Positions 9,415 to 18,314 of a stretch of 55,901 nucleotides of DNA are shown piece by piece; the first letter of the stretch is position 1; every line of letters starts with the position of its first letter. The notes under the pieces were generated by a model, which saw only the letters and a program-made list of their open reading frames with translations, did not search any database and was not told the DNA's origin. The stretch spans positions 1-55,901 of the forward strand of contig NZ_JAQYWB010000041.1 in NCBI RefSeq assembly GCF_030145185.1, given 5' to 3'. Both the position numbers and the translations under genes were made by a program. This DNA comes from Desulfoluna sp. GTDB lineage: Bacteria > Desulfobacterota > Desulfobacteria > Desulfobacterales > Desulfolunaceae.

Positions 9415-9987
9415 ATGATTATAGCCATCATGAGCGACAGCCACGACAACATCTGGCACCTGAAAACAGCCCTTACGCTCATCACAGAAGCCAAGGCCAA
9501 CGCCATCATCCACTGCGGTGATTTCGTGGCCCCCTTCATGTTAAAACACCTCGACAAAGTGGGGCTTCCCGTTTACGGGGTCCTCGGCAACAACGACGGC
9601 AGCGTCCTGACCCTGGCGAGGGCTGCTTTTCAGGAGCTTTCCCATATCCACCTTCATGATGTGGTGGGAAAAATCACCCTGGACGGCTGCCGCATCGCCT
9701 TTACCCATCACCCCGAGGTGGGCCGAGCCTTTGCCGCCACCGGCAGCTTCGATCTTGTCTGCTGCGGACACTCCCACACCTGGCATGAAGAGAAGATCGG
9801 TGCCTGCACCCTCCTGAATCCTGGAGAAATTATGGGGTCCAATGGCGACCCGAGTTTTGCGCTTTTTGATACCCAGAAAGGAACAATCAAAAAGGTCATC
9901 TTTCAACATGCCGTCAGGAACGACACGGAGCCTGCCCTTCATCTTGACAACACCCCGAGAGAAACATACACTATTCGCCGATGCTGA
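9415..9987 (+). CDS. YfcE/MJ0936-type metallophosphoesterase
   Basis: A 190-residue calcineurin-like phosphoesterase of the YfcE type. Its metal ligands are visible in order: DSHDN near residue 7, CGDFV near residue 37, GNND near residue 60, and the C-terminal THHP and CGHSHTWHEE motifs. Relatives hydrolyse phosphodiesters with Mn or Ni bound; the natural substrate is unknown. It is probably cytoplasmic with no signal peptide. The ATG is preceded by AAAGGAA. It lies 78 bases upstream of the UGA-containing DUF1573 gene on the same strand and may be co-transcribed with it, with no terminator seen between them. Confidence 0.88.
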   Translation: MIIAIMSDSHDNIWHLKTALTLITEAKANAIIHCGDFVAPFMLKHLDKVGLPVYGVLGNNDGSVLTLARAAFQELSHIHLHDVVGKITLDGCRIAFTHHPEVGRAFAATGSFDLVCCGHSHTWHEEKIGACTLLNPGEIMGSNGDPSFALFDTQKGTIKKVIFQHAVRNDTEPALHLDNTPRETYTIRRC

Positions 9988-10065
9988 TGCCTGATACTCA
10001 GCCATTCACGCTCATCCCCTGTGTCCCCTCGCGACGACAGCAACACACGAAACTGAGGTGAAATC

Positions 10066-10767
10066 ATGCTCAAAAAAATGATGGTACTGGCCCTTTGGTT
10101 GCTCTGTGCCCATCTACCCCTTGCGGTCGCCGAGACCGCCAAAGGCCCTTCAATCTATTTCCCTGAATCCGAATTTAATTTTGGTTCCACCATGGAAGGC
10201 ACCCACGTCAAACACGTCTTTGCCCTTGAGAACCATGGTTCCGAAGAACTCCGCATCTCCAAAGTACGCCCCGGCTGAGGGTGCACCGCCGCTTCGTTTA
10301 CGAAGCGTATCGCGCCGGGCGGCAGCGGAACCATTACAATCATTGGAAATACGAATGGATATGGGGGCAGAGAATTCAAGCGCAGCATCCAGGTGCTCTC
10401 CAACGACCCCAAAAAAAGATCCACCTCCCTTATCTTTAAAGGGCTTGTTAAAAAATTTGTCTCCATCACGCCGAGACAGGTCCGGCTCATCGGAACGGAA
10501 GGGCAGGATCTCGTCAGGACGGTACGCATTGTCCCCAATCGCGAATCCCCCTTCAAGCTCCTGACAGCCCGCCCCATTGATCCGAAATTATTTTCGGTGA
10601 AGCTCAAAGAAGTGAAGGGAAAAAATGGCCCGGAATACGAGATTTCCGTCACCAACGTGGCCAAAAAAGAGGGGAGATATTCCAGCCTCATCACCCTCGG
10701 CACCGACAGCAAACTCAAGCCGGAGATAAAGATTCAGGTCTCCCTGTATCTTCGAAAAAAGGTATAG
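10066..10767 (+). CDS. DUF1573 protein with in-frame UGA (probable selenoprotein)
   Basis: A 233-residue secreted protein if the single in-frame TGA at 10276-10278 is read as selenocysteine (Sec71). The signal peptide is clear (MLKKMMVLALWLLCAHLPLAVAE). Residues about 30-100 match DUF1573, an Ig-like periplasmic domain with motif KVRPGCGCTAA; here it reads KVRPG-Sec-GCTAASF. Downstream of the TGA the same frame runs 163 codons with family-like sequence (ISPGGSGTI-like turn, REFKRSIQVLSNDP) and ends before a terminator. A 7-bp hairpin follows the TGA at 10290-10307. The start has GAGGTG upstream. Reading the TGA as stop would leave a 70-residue fragment. A nonsense mutation is the alternative, but position, context and intact downstream frame argue for Sec. 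The role of DUF1573 is unknown; a Sec-x-Cys pair suggests redox or metal chemistry. Confidence 0.88.
10290..10307 (+). promoter_or_regulatory. Candidate SECIS hairpin of the DUF1573 gene
   Basis: CGCTTCG-TTTA-CGAAGCG forms a perfect 7-bp stem starting 12 bases after the TGA. If the last C-G... G-C closing pair opens, the loop is GTTTAC, giving a G at its first position about 18 bases from the UGA, which fits the loose rules used for bacterial SECIS elements. It does not show the GGUC loop of the E. coli fdhF element. Confidence 0.6.
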
Positions 10768-10871
10768 CTGCCTCGTTACCGTATCATGCAACATGCGCAT
10801 CCGAAGGCCCTGTCCACAGGTCTGCAGGAAAAAGAGACGCGCCAACGAAACCATCCACATTCAGACATAGA

Positions 10872-10897
10872 AAGCCCCGATCACAGGGGCTTTTTTA
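10872..10897 (+). terminator. Rho-independent terminator after the DUF1573 gene
   Basis: The stem AAGCCCC / GGGGCTT (7-base loop) is followed by a run of T, about 105 bases past the DUF1573 stop and directly before the HAD hydrolase gene. Confidence 0.88.
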
Positions 10898-10908
10898 TAA
10901 AGCAAATC

Positions 10909-11544
10909 ATGACAATAAAAATTGACCCCCAAAAAATTCGTGTGGTCGCCTTTGACTGCGACGGTGTCATGTTTGACACCGAAGAGACCAACCGCGCCTA
11001 CTACAACACCATCCTGGAACAGTTCGGCCTGCCCTCCATGACCGAGGCTCAATTCCGCTACGTCCATATGGCCACCGTGGGGGAAGCCTTGGTCCATCTT
11101 TTTGATGGAAAGGTCGAGATGACCGAAGTTCGTGCCGCAACCGCGGCCTTCGACTATGCCTCCCTCATCCCCCATATGAAAATCGAACCCAACCTGATCA
11201 CGGTTTTAAAAGCGCTGTCACCGCACTGCAAACGGGCCATTGCCACCAACCGGGCCAATACCATGGCCACTGTCCTTGCGTTCTATGAACTGGACGACCT
11301 GTTCGAGTTGGTGGTCACCTCCCAGGATGTGGAGAACGCCAAACCCGCTCCGGACCAGCTTCTGAAAATCATGGCCCATTTCGATGTATCGGCCGAGGAG
11401 ATTCTCTATATTGGTGACGCCTCCACCGATCAACATGCTGCCCAGGCTGCCGGGGTCCCCTTCGTGGCCTTCGACAACCCAGACCTCAAAGCCGATGGTT
11501 ACATCCAGAGCCTTGCCGAAATATCAACCTTTCTGGGGCTGTAA
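10909..11544 (+). CDS. HAD-superfamily hydrolase (phosphoglycolate phosphatase-like)
   Basis: A 211-residue cytoplasmic HAD phosphatase. All four motifs are present: I DCDGVMFD near residues 15-22, II ATN in RAIATNRANT, III the Lys in NAKPAPDQL, and IV YIGDASTD. The helical cap between motifs I and II makes it subfamily I, similar to Gph or beta-phosphoglucomutase; the substrate is not predictable. The ATG was chosen because it follows the terminator directly and begins the family-like sequence; an earlier in-frame ATG at 10786 would run through the terminator. It is probably a separate transcription unit from the DUF1573 gene. Confidence 0.88.
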   Translation: MTIKIDPQKIRVVAFDCDGVMFDTEETNRAYYNTILEQFGLPSMTEAQFRYVHMATVGEALVHLFDGKVEMTEVRAATAAFDYASLIPHMKIEPNLITVLKALSPHCKRAIATNRANTMATVLAFYELDDLFELVVTSQDVENAKPAPDQLLKIMAHFDVSAEEILYIGDASTDQHAAQAAGVPFVAFDNPDLKADGYIQSLAEISTFLGL

Positions 11545-11847
11545 AGAGAAGGATCTCTGGCACCAGAAACAACAGACCACCACAGAGGGTGTAAAAGACG
11601 ACACACCGCTTGACTGGCCGTCTGAAACACGCTCATGAATAACGACGGGTTCACCGACATTTGACCCCCAGGCTCTCTGCGTGGTATGTACCCCAAAAAC
11701 GTGCTTTAAAAATTTGACCGTTGCCTTATATAAGGGGCGCTAACCGTTATCAGCGCCACCTGCGAACCCATCCGCAAAAACGGTCCAGATCGGATACCTC
11801 CCATCGGGAGCTCCCAACCAACGACCTGTCAACCCAAAGGACACCCC

Positions 11848-12555
11848 ATGAAAAAAAATCTGCTCTCTGCATCGATTGCCTTGATCATGACCCTGATGCT
11901 GGTCACCGTTGCCACAGCCGAAGAGGCAAAAAAAGGCCCTTTTAATAATTTCGAGGAAGAAATCGGATACACCATCGGTGTCAAAATTGGCCAAAACTTG
12001 AAAGCGAACTTCGTCGACGTGGATTACAAGACACTGGTCAAAGGACTGAATGATGGCTTTTATGACATCAAAACGGTCATGACCGAGGCAGAGATGGATA
12101 GTGCCGAAGCCAAGGCCAGTACTATGTTGAAGGACAAGTACCTTAAAAACAGCCTCGAAAAGGCCACTAAATTCCTCGCCGAAAACAAAACAAAAGAGGG
12201 CGTTAAAGTCACGCCATCCGGCCTCCAGTACGAAGTCATCACGGAAGGCAAAGGAGAGAGCCCAAAAGTCACCGATCAGGTCAAGGTGAACTACAAAGGA
12301 GCCCTGGTTAATGGAAGGGTTTTTGACAGCTCCTACCAACGAAAGTCACCGGGCATCTTCTCCGTTGGAAATGTCATCCCCGGCTGGATTGAAGCCCTTC
12401 AGATGATGAAACCCGGCGCCAAGTGGAAGCTTGTTATTCCCCCGGCCCTTGCCTACGGGGACCGGGGCGCCGGCAATGCCATCGGCCCCAATGAGGTTCT
12501 CATCTTCGAGATAGAGCTCCTGGAAGTTCTGCCCCCTGCAAAAAAAGCAGAATAA
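11848..12555 (+). CDS. FKBP-type peptidyl-prolyl isomerase (FkpA/Mip-like)
   Basis: A 235-residue secreted prolyl isomerase that helps fold proteins outside the cytoplasm. The signal peptide ends at TVATA-EEA (about residue 24). An N-terminal helical dimerisation domain (residues about 30-115, starting with EEIGYTIGVKIGQNLK) is followed by the FKBP domain from about residue 125: VKVNYKGALVNGRVFDSSYQR, VIPGWIEALQMMKPGAKWKLVIPPALAYGDRGAG and IFEIELLEV. The active-site residues (Tyr, Phe, Asp, Trp, Tyr) are all there. AAAGGA precedes the ATG. It has its own terminator. The upstream spacer 11545-11847 shows no other gene. Confidence 0.93.
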   Translation: MKKNLLSASIALIMTLMLVTVATAEEAKKGPFNNFEEEIGYTIGVKIGQNLKANFVDVDYKTLVKGLNDGFYDIKTVMTEAEMDSAEAKASTMLKDKYLKNSLEKATKFLAENKTKEGVKVTPSGLQYEVITEGKGESPKVTDQVKVNYKGALVNGRVFDSSYQRKSPGIFSVGNVIPGWIEALQMMKPGAKWKLVIPPALAYGDRGAGNAIGPNEVLIFEIELLEVLPPAKKAE

Positions 12556-12664
12556 AAGGAACACGCCCGCGTTCGGGAGTTTTTGTCTCATCCGGTCTGG
12601 CAGGATAACATATTCAAAAAAGGCCTTTTCCCGAACACGCACATAATGTTATATAAAAAAAACG

Positions 12665-12717
12665 GTGCCGGTATTATGCAAATCTTAGGGTTTCATTATG
12701 CCGGCACTCTTTTTTTG
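12665..12717 (+). terminator. Rho-independent terminator after the FKBP gene
   Basis: GTGCCGG (12665-12671) pairs with CCGGCAC (12701-12707), extended by a G-T and two A-T pairs, and is followed by TCTTTTTTT. It lies 110 bases after the stop. Confidence 0.82.
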
Positions 12718-12852
12718 TCCCTCGGATGACCAAGCCACCGCCGGAGACTTAAAAAAAAGATAAGCCGTGATGCGAAGGTCTTGACCTAATGATAAGCCCT
12801 GCCCGCCCGTGTCAGGGACAGACGTGAACCACCAGAAAGGTGACTAAAAAAG

Positions 12853-14145
12853 ATGCTCGAGAACTTTTTCAAGCTCAAAGAGAACGGAACCACCGTCAGG
12901 ACGGAAATGATCGCGGGCCTGACCACCTTTATGACCATGGCCTACATCCTCGCCGTCAACCCGGATGTCATGAGCACCACCGGCATGGACAAAGGCGCCC
13001 TCTTCACCGCCACCGCCCTGTCCGCCTTTGTAGCCACCCTCGTCATGGCTCTGGTGGCCAAACTCCCCTTTGCCCTGGCCCCTGGCATGGGCTTAAATGC
13101 TTTCTTCGCCTATACCGTGGTCCTGAACATGGGCTACTCATGGGAGATGGCCCTCACCGCCGTCTTCATCGAAGGCCTCATCTTTATCGTACTCACCTTC
13201 TTCAATGTTCGTGAGGCGATCATTAACGCCATCCCCCTCTCCCTTAAAAATGCCATCTCCGTAGGGATCGGTCTTTTTATCGCCCTGATCGGCCTCAAAG
13301 GGGCAGGGATTATCGTGAAAAGCGAGCCCACCCTCGTCACCCTCGGCAACATGGGCGACCACACCGTCTGGGTGGCCCTCATCGGCATCGCCGTCTCCGG
13401 TGCCCTGGTGGCCCTGAACAAAAAGGGAGCACTTCTGGCGGGCATCATGGCCTCCACCCTCGTGGGAATTCCCCTGGGCGTCACCAGCGTGGAGGGGCTG
13501 AAACTCTTCTCCGCACCGCCCTCCCTTGAGCCCATCATGTTCAAGTTCGATTTCTCCAGACTCTTTACCACCGACATGGCCGTGGTCCTCTTCACCTTCC
13601 TCTTCATCGACATGTTCGATACCGTCGGCAACCTCGTGGGCATTGGCGCCAAAGCCGGCCTCTTAGATGAAAAAGGACGTCTCCCCAAAGCCAAACAGGC
13701 CCTCTTTGCCGATGCCGTCGGCACCACCTTCGGAGCCTGCATGGGGACCAGCACCGTGACCACCTATGTGGAGAGCGCCTCAGGGGTTGCCGAAGGCGGC
13801 CGCACCGGCCTCACCGCCCTCACCACCGCCGTCCTCTTCCTGCTGGCCCTCTTCATGGCCCCCATCTTTCTCATGATCCCCGTAGCCGCCACGGCGCCGG
13901 CCCTTGTGATGGTGGGTTTCTTCATGCTCTCCCCCATCCAGAACATCGACATGGAAGACGCCACAGAAGCCCTGCCGGCCTTCATCACCTTCCTGATGAT
14001 GCCCCTCACCTACAGCATCTCCGAGGGCATCGTCTTCGGCATGCTTAGCTACGTCATCTTAAAAGTCCTCTCCGGCCGATACAAAGAGGTCTCCCCGGTC
14101 ATGTACGCCATCGCCGTCATTTTTGTGCTGAAGTTTATTCTGTAG
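12853..14145 (+). CDS. Purine permease of the AzgA-like NCS2 family
   Basis: A 430-residue inner-membrane transporter with 12-14 hydrophobic segments, of the AzgA/PbuG branch (adenine, guanine, hypoxanthine) rather than UraA. Typical motifs are GLTTFMTMAYILAVNP (N-terminus), LAPGMGLNAFFAY, FLFIDMFDTVGNLVGIG and GTSTVTTYVESASGVAEGGRTGLT, the last being the family's substrate-site region. Together with upp-uraA it gives this stretch both pyrimidine and purine salvage. AAAGGTGA lies just upstream of the ATG. No purine riboswitch could be recognised in the 12718-12852 leader. A gene-end repeat starts right after the stop. Confidence 0.93.
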   Translation: MLENFFKLKENGTTVRTEMIAGLTTFMTMAYILAVNPDVMSTTGMDKGALFTATALSAFVATLVMALVAKLPFALAPGMGLNAFFAYTVVLNMGYSWEMALTAVFIEGLIFIVLTFFNVREAIINAIPLSLKNAISVGIGLFIALIGLKGAGIIVKSEPTLVTLGNMGDHTVWVALIGIAVSGALVALNKKGALLAGIMASTLVGIPLGVTSVEGLKLFSAPPSLEPIMFKFDFSRLFTTDMAVVLFTFLFIDMFDTVGNLVGIGAKAGLLDEKGRLPKAKQALFADAVGTTFGACMGTSTVTTYVESASGVAEGGRTGLTALTTAVLFLLALFMAPIFLMIPVAATAPALVMVGFFMLSPIQNIDMEDATEALPAFITFLMMPLTYSISEGIVFGMLSYVILKVLSGRYKEVSPVMYAIAVIFVLKFIL

Positions 14146-14152
14146 CCAAGGG

Positions 14153-14203
14153 GAAAAACGTTCTTCGTGCTTCGTTCGAGGAGTCGCTGCGCTCCATCAA
14201 TTT
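14153..14203. repeat. Gene-end repeat after the purine permease gene
   Basis: The same repeat as at 3478-3528: CTTCGTGCTTCGTTCG then GAGGAGTCGCTGCGCTCC, starting a few bases after the stop codon and in the same orientation relative to the gene. Confidence 0.65.
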
Positions 14204-14211
14204 AAAACACA

Positions 14212-14253
14212 AACGGGCTTGAAGCGATCAAACGTGATCACCTCAAGCCCGTT
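14212..14253. terminator. Bidirectional terminator between convergent genes
   Basis: An 11-bp stem, AACGGGCTTGA / TCAAGCCCGTT, separates the plus-strand permease from the minus-strand zinc-ribbon gene. A short T-rich tract follows on the plus strand (ATTGTTTTTCC). Confidence 0.72.
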
Positions 14254-14323
14254 ATTGTTTTTCCACGTAGGATGTCCCTGGCCAAATCTTGTGACGCAGC
14301 CTGGACTGCCATCGGCGAACCTT

Positions 14324-14554
14324 TTACTGGTTCCCGAACCCGTTCTGCGCACTGCAATCGGGGCACTCCCAGGTAATACCGTTACAGGTCATGCCCCAGA
14401 CATTTTCGGCCATACAGTCCTGACACATGGTAAAACCGCATCGACAGCGGTAGGCAAAGGTGAGGTTGCCCTTCCCACAGCAATGGCAGGGTTCTTTCTG
14501 GGCTTTCATTTTTTTCAGTTTATACGAGGATATTTTTTTTGAAGTATGAGGCAT
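14324..14554 (-). CDS. Small zinc-ribbon protein
   Basis: A 76-residue protein with eight Cys in paired spacing (CHCCGKG, CRCGFTMCQDC, then CNG..WECPDC), which suggests two zinc-binding ribbons; it is basic at the N-terminus. I do not recognise a named family. It overlaps the 3' end of the CoA-binding gene by 35 bases on the same strand, and AAGGTGGATC precedes its ATG inside that gene, so the two are probably translated together. It may act with the CoA-binding protein or bind nucleic acid; neither can be shown here. Confidence 0.75.
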   Translation of the reverse strand: MPHTSKKISSYKLKKMKAQKEPCHCCGKGNLTFAYRCRCGFTMCQDCMAENVWGMTCNGITWECPDCSAQNGFGNQ

Positions 14555-14963
14555 GATCCACCTTAATACACCGGTTCATGATCACGTCAATGCCGTGATC
14601 GGTCAAACGTTCAGCGGCTTCCCTGTTCTCGATACCGAGTTGCATCCAAAACACCTTGCAGCCGACCGCGATGGCCTCGTCCACATGGGGCATGATATCC
14701 TCGCTTTTACGAAAGACATTCACAATATCCACGGGTCCAGGCACTCTATCCAGGGTTTTATAGGCCTTCTCACCCAGGATCTCCTTTTGAGCCGGGCGCA
14801 CGGGGACAATGGTGTAACCATTGTCCTGCATGTACCGGGCGACATCATAAGAATCCCGTTCAGGCTTGGGGGAGAGCCCCACCACCGCGATGATCCTTGC
14901 TGTTTCCAGCCGCTCTTTAATCTGTCGGTCCGAGACAAGAATTTTGCCTTTTTTCTCTGCCAT
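14520..14963 (-). CDS. CoA-binding domain protein (YccU-like)
   Basis: A 147-residue cytoplasmic protein of the YccU/CoA_binding_2 family, a Rossmann-like fold related to the CoA-binding part of succinyl-CoA synthetase. Matches include IIAVVGLSPKPERDSYDVARYMQ (nucleotide-binding loop, residues about 25-47), VDIVNVFRKSEDI, and VFWMQLGIENREAAERL with the following VIMNRCIKVDH. GGAGGTGACCC precedes the ATG. Its cellular role is unknown in the family. It heads a two-gene unit with the overlapping zinc-ribbon gene. Confidence 0.9.
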   Translation of the reverse strand: MAEKKGKILVSDRQIKERLETARIIAVVGLSPKPERDSYDVARYMQDNGYTIVPVRPAQKEILGEKAYKTLDRVPGPVDIVNVFRKSEDIMPHVDEAIAVGCKVFWMQLGIENREAAERLTDHGIDVIMNRCIKVDHASYFKKNILV

Positions 14964-15267
14964 GGGTCACCTCCAAGGTTTGCCGTTTGGCCCTATTCAT
15001 GGTAGGTAAAAAGCCATTGTGGCGAATCTTCGGTGCAATGATTCTTATCGACACGTAAACAACCCGATAGTCCTGTGACGGCACCGCTGCCAGGGGATGA
15101 ATCGTCCCACAGAAGGTGGGCCATCCTCTCATGACGTCCCTGGGAAAACGATGCGCGGGCATCGTCTTTTTCAGGCCACACCATATATACGGGGCTGAAG
15201 TTAATGCAGCGAGAAGCCCCTGTCAACACGCTTCCCGCCCCTCAGCCCTCTGGAGCCTTAAAATCCG

Positions 15268-17946
15268 ATGACCGATAAAAAAAAAATCTACCTCATTGAC
15301 GGCAGTGCTTATATATATCGCAGCTTCCATGCCCTCCCCCCCCTGACCAACGCGGAAGGACTGCCCACCAACGCGGTGCTGGGCTTTACCAACATCATTG
15401 TCAAGATGATGAACGATTTTGCCCCCACCCACGCCGTCATCTGTTTTGACGCCAAGGGGCCCACCTTCCGCCACACGATGTACGAGGAGTACAAGGCGAA
15501 CCGGCCCCCCATGCCCGACGACTTGCGGCAGCAGATTCCCTTTGTCCACCAAGTGGCCGAGGCCTACCGCATCCCCACCATGGAACAGCAGGGACTGGAA
15601 GCCGATGACGTCATCGGCACCCTGGCCCGAAAAGCCGAAGCCGAGGGCTTCGAGGTGGTCATCGTCTCTGGAGACAAGGACTTCATGCAGCTGGTCTCCG
15701 AGACCTGCGTCATCTCCGATCCCGCCCGTGACGTCTATCTGGACCGAGACGCCGTAAAGGAAAAACTCGGCGTCTGGCCCGAACAGGTGGTGGACATCAT
15801 GGCCCTCACCGGCGACACCTCGGACAACGTCCCCGGCGTCCCCGGCATCGGCAAAAAAACCGCTCCGGATCTCATCAATCAATTCGGTTCCCTCGAAGGG
15901 CTCTATGAGCAGGTAGAGACCCTCACCAAGAAGAAACAAAAAGAGAACCTCATCACCCACAAAGACCTCGCCTTCATCAGCCGGGACCTGGTCACCATCA
16001 AAACCGATGCGGACCTTCCCTTTGATGAAGAGAGCCTCATCGTCCCCGAACCGGACGCGGAGGCCCTGCTCGAACTGTTCAAGGAGCTGGGGTTTAAAAA
16101 GTATATCAAGATGTACAGCGCGCCGCAGAAAAAAGTAGCCAAAACATATCACGCGGTGCTCACCGAAGTGGCCCTCCATGAGCTCGCTGACAAGATAAAA
16201 GCCGCCCCCCTGGTGGCCGTTGACACCGAAACTACCGCCCTGGACCCCATGTTGGCCCAGGTGGTAGGTATCTCTGTGGCCGTCGAGCCCCACGAAGCCT
16301 ACTACATCCCCTTCGGGCACACTGGCCTGGGATCTGAAAAACAGCTGACTAAAGAAACCGTCTTTTCCGTCATGAAGCCCATCTTAGAGGATGCGACCAT
16401 CCCCAAATGTGGTCAGAACATCAAATACGACCTCCTGGCCTTAAAAGGCTCCGGTATCGCGCTTTCCGGCATCGTCTTCGACACCATGATCGCCTCCTAT
16501 ATTTTAAACCCCACACGGCGCACCCACGGCCTCGACGATCTGGCCATGGATCTCTTCGACCATCAGAACATCACATTTGACGAGGTGGCGGGCAAGGGCA
16601 AAAACCAGCTGATCTTCTCCGAAGTGCCCCTCTCCCAGGCCGTGCCTTACGCCGCCGAAGACGCCGACATCACCCTCCTGCTCGCCCGGCTCTTTTCAAA
16701 AGAGCTGGAGGAGAAAGGACTGACCTCTCTGTTCGACACCATGGAGATGCCCCTCATGCACGTCCTGGCCGACATGGAATACACCGGCGTGGCCGTCAAC
16801 GAAGAGGAGCTGATCTCCATCGCAAAAACCTTCGAAACGGAAATGAACACCATCGAAGAGAGCATCTACCAGCTGGCCGGAGAAGAGTTTAACATCAACT
16901 CCTCCCAGCAGCTGGGTGCCATTCTCTTTGAAAAACTCGAACTGCCCGTCCAGAAAAAAACAAAAAAGAAGACCGGGTATTCTACAGACGTCGAGGTCTT
17001 AACCGCCCTGGCAGCCCTGCACGAACTCCCGGCCCAGATCATCCGGTTCCGGACCCTTTCCAAACTGAAAAGCACCTACGCCGACGCCCTGGTGGGCCTG
17101 ATTCACCCGAAAACAGGCCGCATCCACACCTCCTACAACCAGACCGTGGCCGTCACCGGTCGCCTGAGCAGCTCCAACCCGAACCTTCAGAACATTCCGG
17201 TCCGAAGCGACGAGGGCCGAATGATCCGAGGTGCCTTTGTCCCGGAAAAAGGGAAAAAACTCATCGCGGCAGACTACTCCCAGATCGAGCTGCGCCTCCT
17301 GGCCCACTGCTCCGGTGATCCCATCCTCATCGAGTCGTTTAATTCCGGGGAGGACATCCACAAGCGCACGGCCGCCGAAATGTTCGACTGCGATGTGCTC
17401 TTTGTCACAAACGAGATGCGCCGTCAGGCCAAGGCCGTGAACTTCGGGATCATGTACGGCATGAGCCCCTTCGGCCTGGCCAAAGAGCTCAAGATCACCC
17501 AGAAAATGGCCAAAAGCTTTATCGAAAACTACTTCGCGCGCTACAGCGGCGTAAAAACCTTTATCGAGACCTGTATCACCGAAGCCGAGAAAACCAAAAC
17601 CACCAGCACTCTCCTGGGACGCATCCGACCCCTGCCCGAGATCACCAGCTCCAACCGGAACGTAAAGCAATTCGCCGAACGCTCCGCCGTGAACACCCCC
17701 ATCCAGGGCACGGCCGCCGATCTCATCAAACTGGCCATGCTCCACTGCCACGAAATCATCAAAGAAAAGAAACTCAAAACCCGCATGATCATGAGCGTTC
17801 ACGATGAGATCGTCTTCGAAGCCCCGGAAGCCGAAGTGGAAGAGGTAAAAATCCTGATGCAGCAGGCCATGGAAAACGTCTGGGAGCTCTCCGTGCCCCT
17901 CTCCGTCAACATCGAGGTAGGCGACAACTGGAACGAAGCACATTAG
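15268..17946 (+). CDS. polA: DNA polymerase I
   Basis: An 892-residue three-domain polymerase I for repair and Okazaki-fragment processing. The 5' nuclease domain fills residues 1-290 (LIDGSAYIYRSFHAL, VSGDKDFMQLV, GDTSDNVPGVPGIGKKTA). The proofreading exonuclease (about 310-490) keeps its acidic residues (VAVDTETTALD, NIKYDLLAL, AAEDADIT), so it should be active. The polymerase domain carries motif A DYSQIELRLLAH, motif B RRQAKAVNFGIMYG and motif C MSVHDEIVFEA. The ATG has a weak upstream site. Repeats start about 50 bases after the stop. Large reading frames on the opposite strand are composition artefacts. Confidence 0.98.
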   Translation: MTDKKKIYLIDGSAYIYRSFHALPPLTNAEGLPTNAVLGFTNIIVKMMNDFAPTHAVICFDAKGPTFRHTMYEEYKANRPPMPDDLRQQIPFVHQVAEAYRIPTMEQQGLEADDVIGTLARKAEAEGFEVVIVSGDKDFMQLVSETCVISDPARDVYLDRDAVKEKLGVWPEQVVDIMALTGDTSDNVPGVPGIGKKTAPDLINQFGSLEGLYEQVETLTKKKQKENLITHKDLAFISRDLVTIKTDADLPFDEESLIVPEPDAEALLELFKELGFKKYIKMYSAPQKKVAKTYHAVLTEVALHELADKIKAAPLVAVDTETTALDPMLAQVVGISVAVEPHEAYYIPFGHTGLGSEKQLTKETVFSVMKPILEDATIPKCGQNIKYDLLALKGSGIALSGIVFDTMIASYILNPTRRTHGLDDLAMDLFDHQNITFDEVAGKGKNQLIFSEVPLSQAVPYAAEDADITLLLARLFSKELEEKGLTSLFDTMEMPLMHVLADMEYTGVAVNEEELISIAKTFETEMNTIEESIYQLAGEEFNINSSQQLGAILFEKLELPVQKKTKKKTGYSTDVEVLTALAALHELPAQIIRFRTLSKLKSTYADALVGLIHPKTGRIHTSYNQTVAVTGRLSSSNPNLQNIPVRSDEGRMIRGAFVPEKGKKLIAADYSQIELRLLAHCSGDPILIESFNSGEDIHKRTAAEMFDCDVLFVTNEMRRQAKAVNFGIMYGMSPFGLAKELKITQKMAKSFIENYFARYSGVKTFIETCITEAEKTKTTSTLLGRIRPLPEITSSNRNVKQFAERSAVNTPIQGTAADLIKLAMLHCHEIIKEKKLKTRMIMSVHDEIVFEAPEAEVEEVKILMQQAMENVWELSVPLSVNIEVGDNWNEAH

Positions 17947-17994
17947 GAAAGCAGGTCATGGGGGGAATGGGGTAAGGGAAAAAGCTAAAAAAAG

Positions 17995-18133
17995 GCCTCC
18001 GGCGGCGAGGTGAGCCACCTCGAAAGCAGGATTGCGACGTGCGGGGAAACGCACCGTCCGTCGCAATTGCCCGGGCTGTAGATAGCCAGAAGCCAACGCC
18101 CCGTTGACTTTAACCGAAATAACTCCGGCGGGC
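17995..18133. repeat. Inverted copy of the AATAACTCCGG/GCCTCCGGCGGC repeat
   Basis: It begins GCCTCCGGCGGCGAGGTG and ends ACTTTAACCGAAATAACTCCGGCGG, the inverted layout of the two tandem units at 18343-18718. It lies 50 bases after polA. Between it and 18314 the sequence has nothing recognised. Confidence 0.6.
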
Positions 18134-18314
18134 AGGGGATGATTCCTATTTGCCCATGACGTTGAGAGTAGTGGAGCGCCGCACTCCGGTGCGGCTTTTT
18201 TTATCGCCTGAGGATAAAAACCGGCCTTAATAATCGTTTCGGCCACTGCTTTCAAAAAAAGGTAGCTCTGCCCGAAGGCCCTTCATGTCATGGTAAAAAA
18301 TGCTTTTTTGTTTG

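Noticed and set aside
12718-12852. Purine riboswitch before the purine permease
   Set aside because: The conserved purine-riboswitch core could not be found by eye in this leader.
15223-16320. 365-codon open frame opposite polA
   Set aside because: It is antisense to a complete, motif-bearing DNA polymerase I, and its biased composition is that of a mirror frame.
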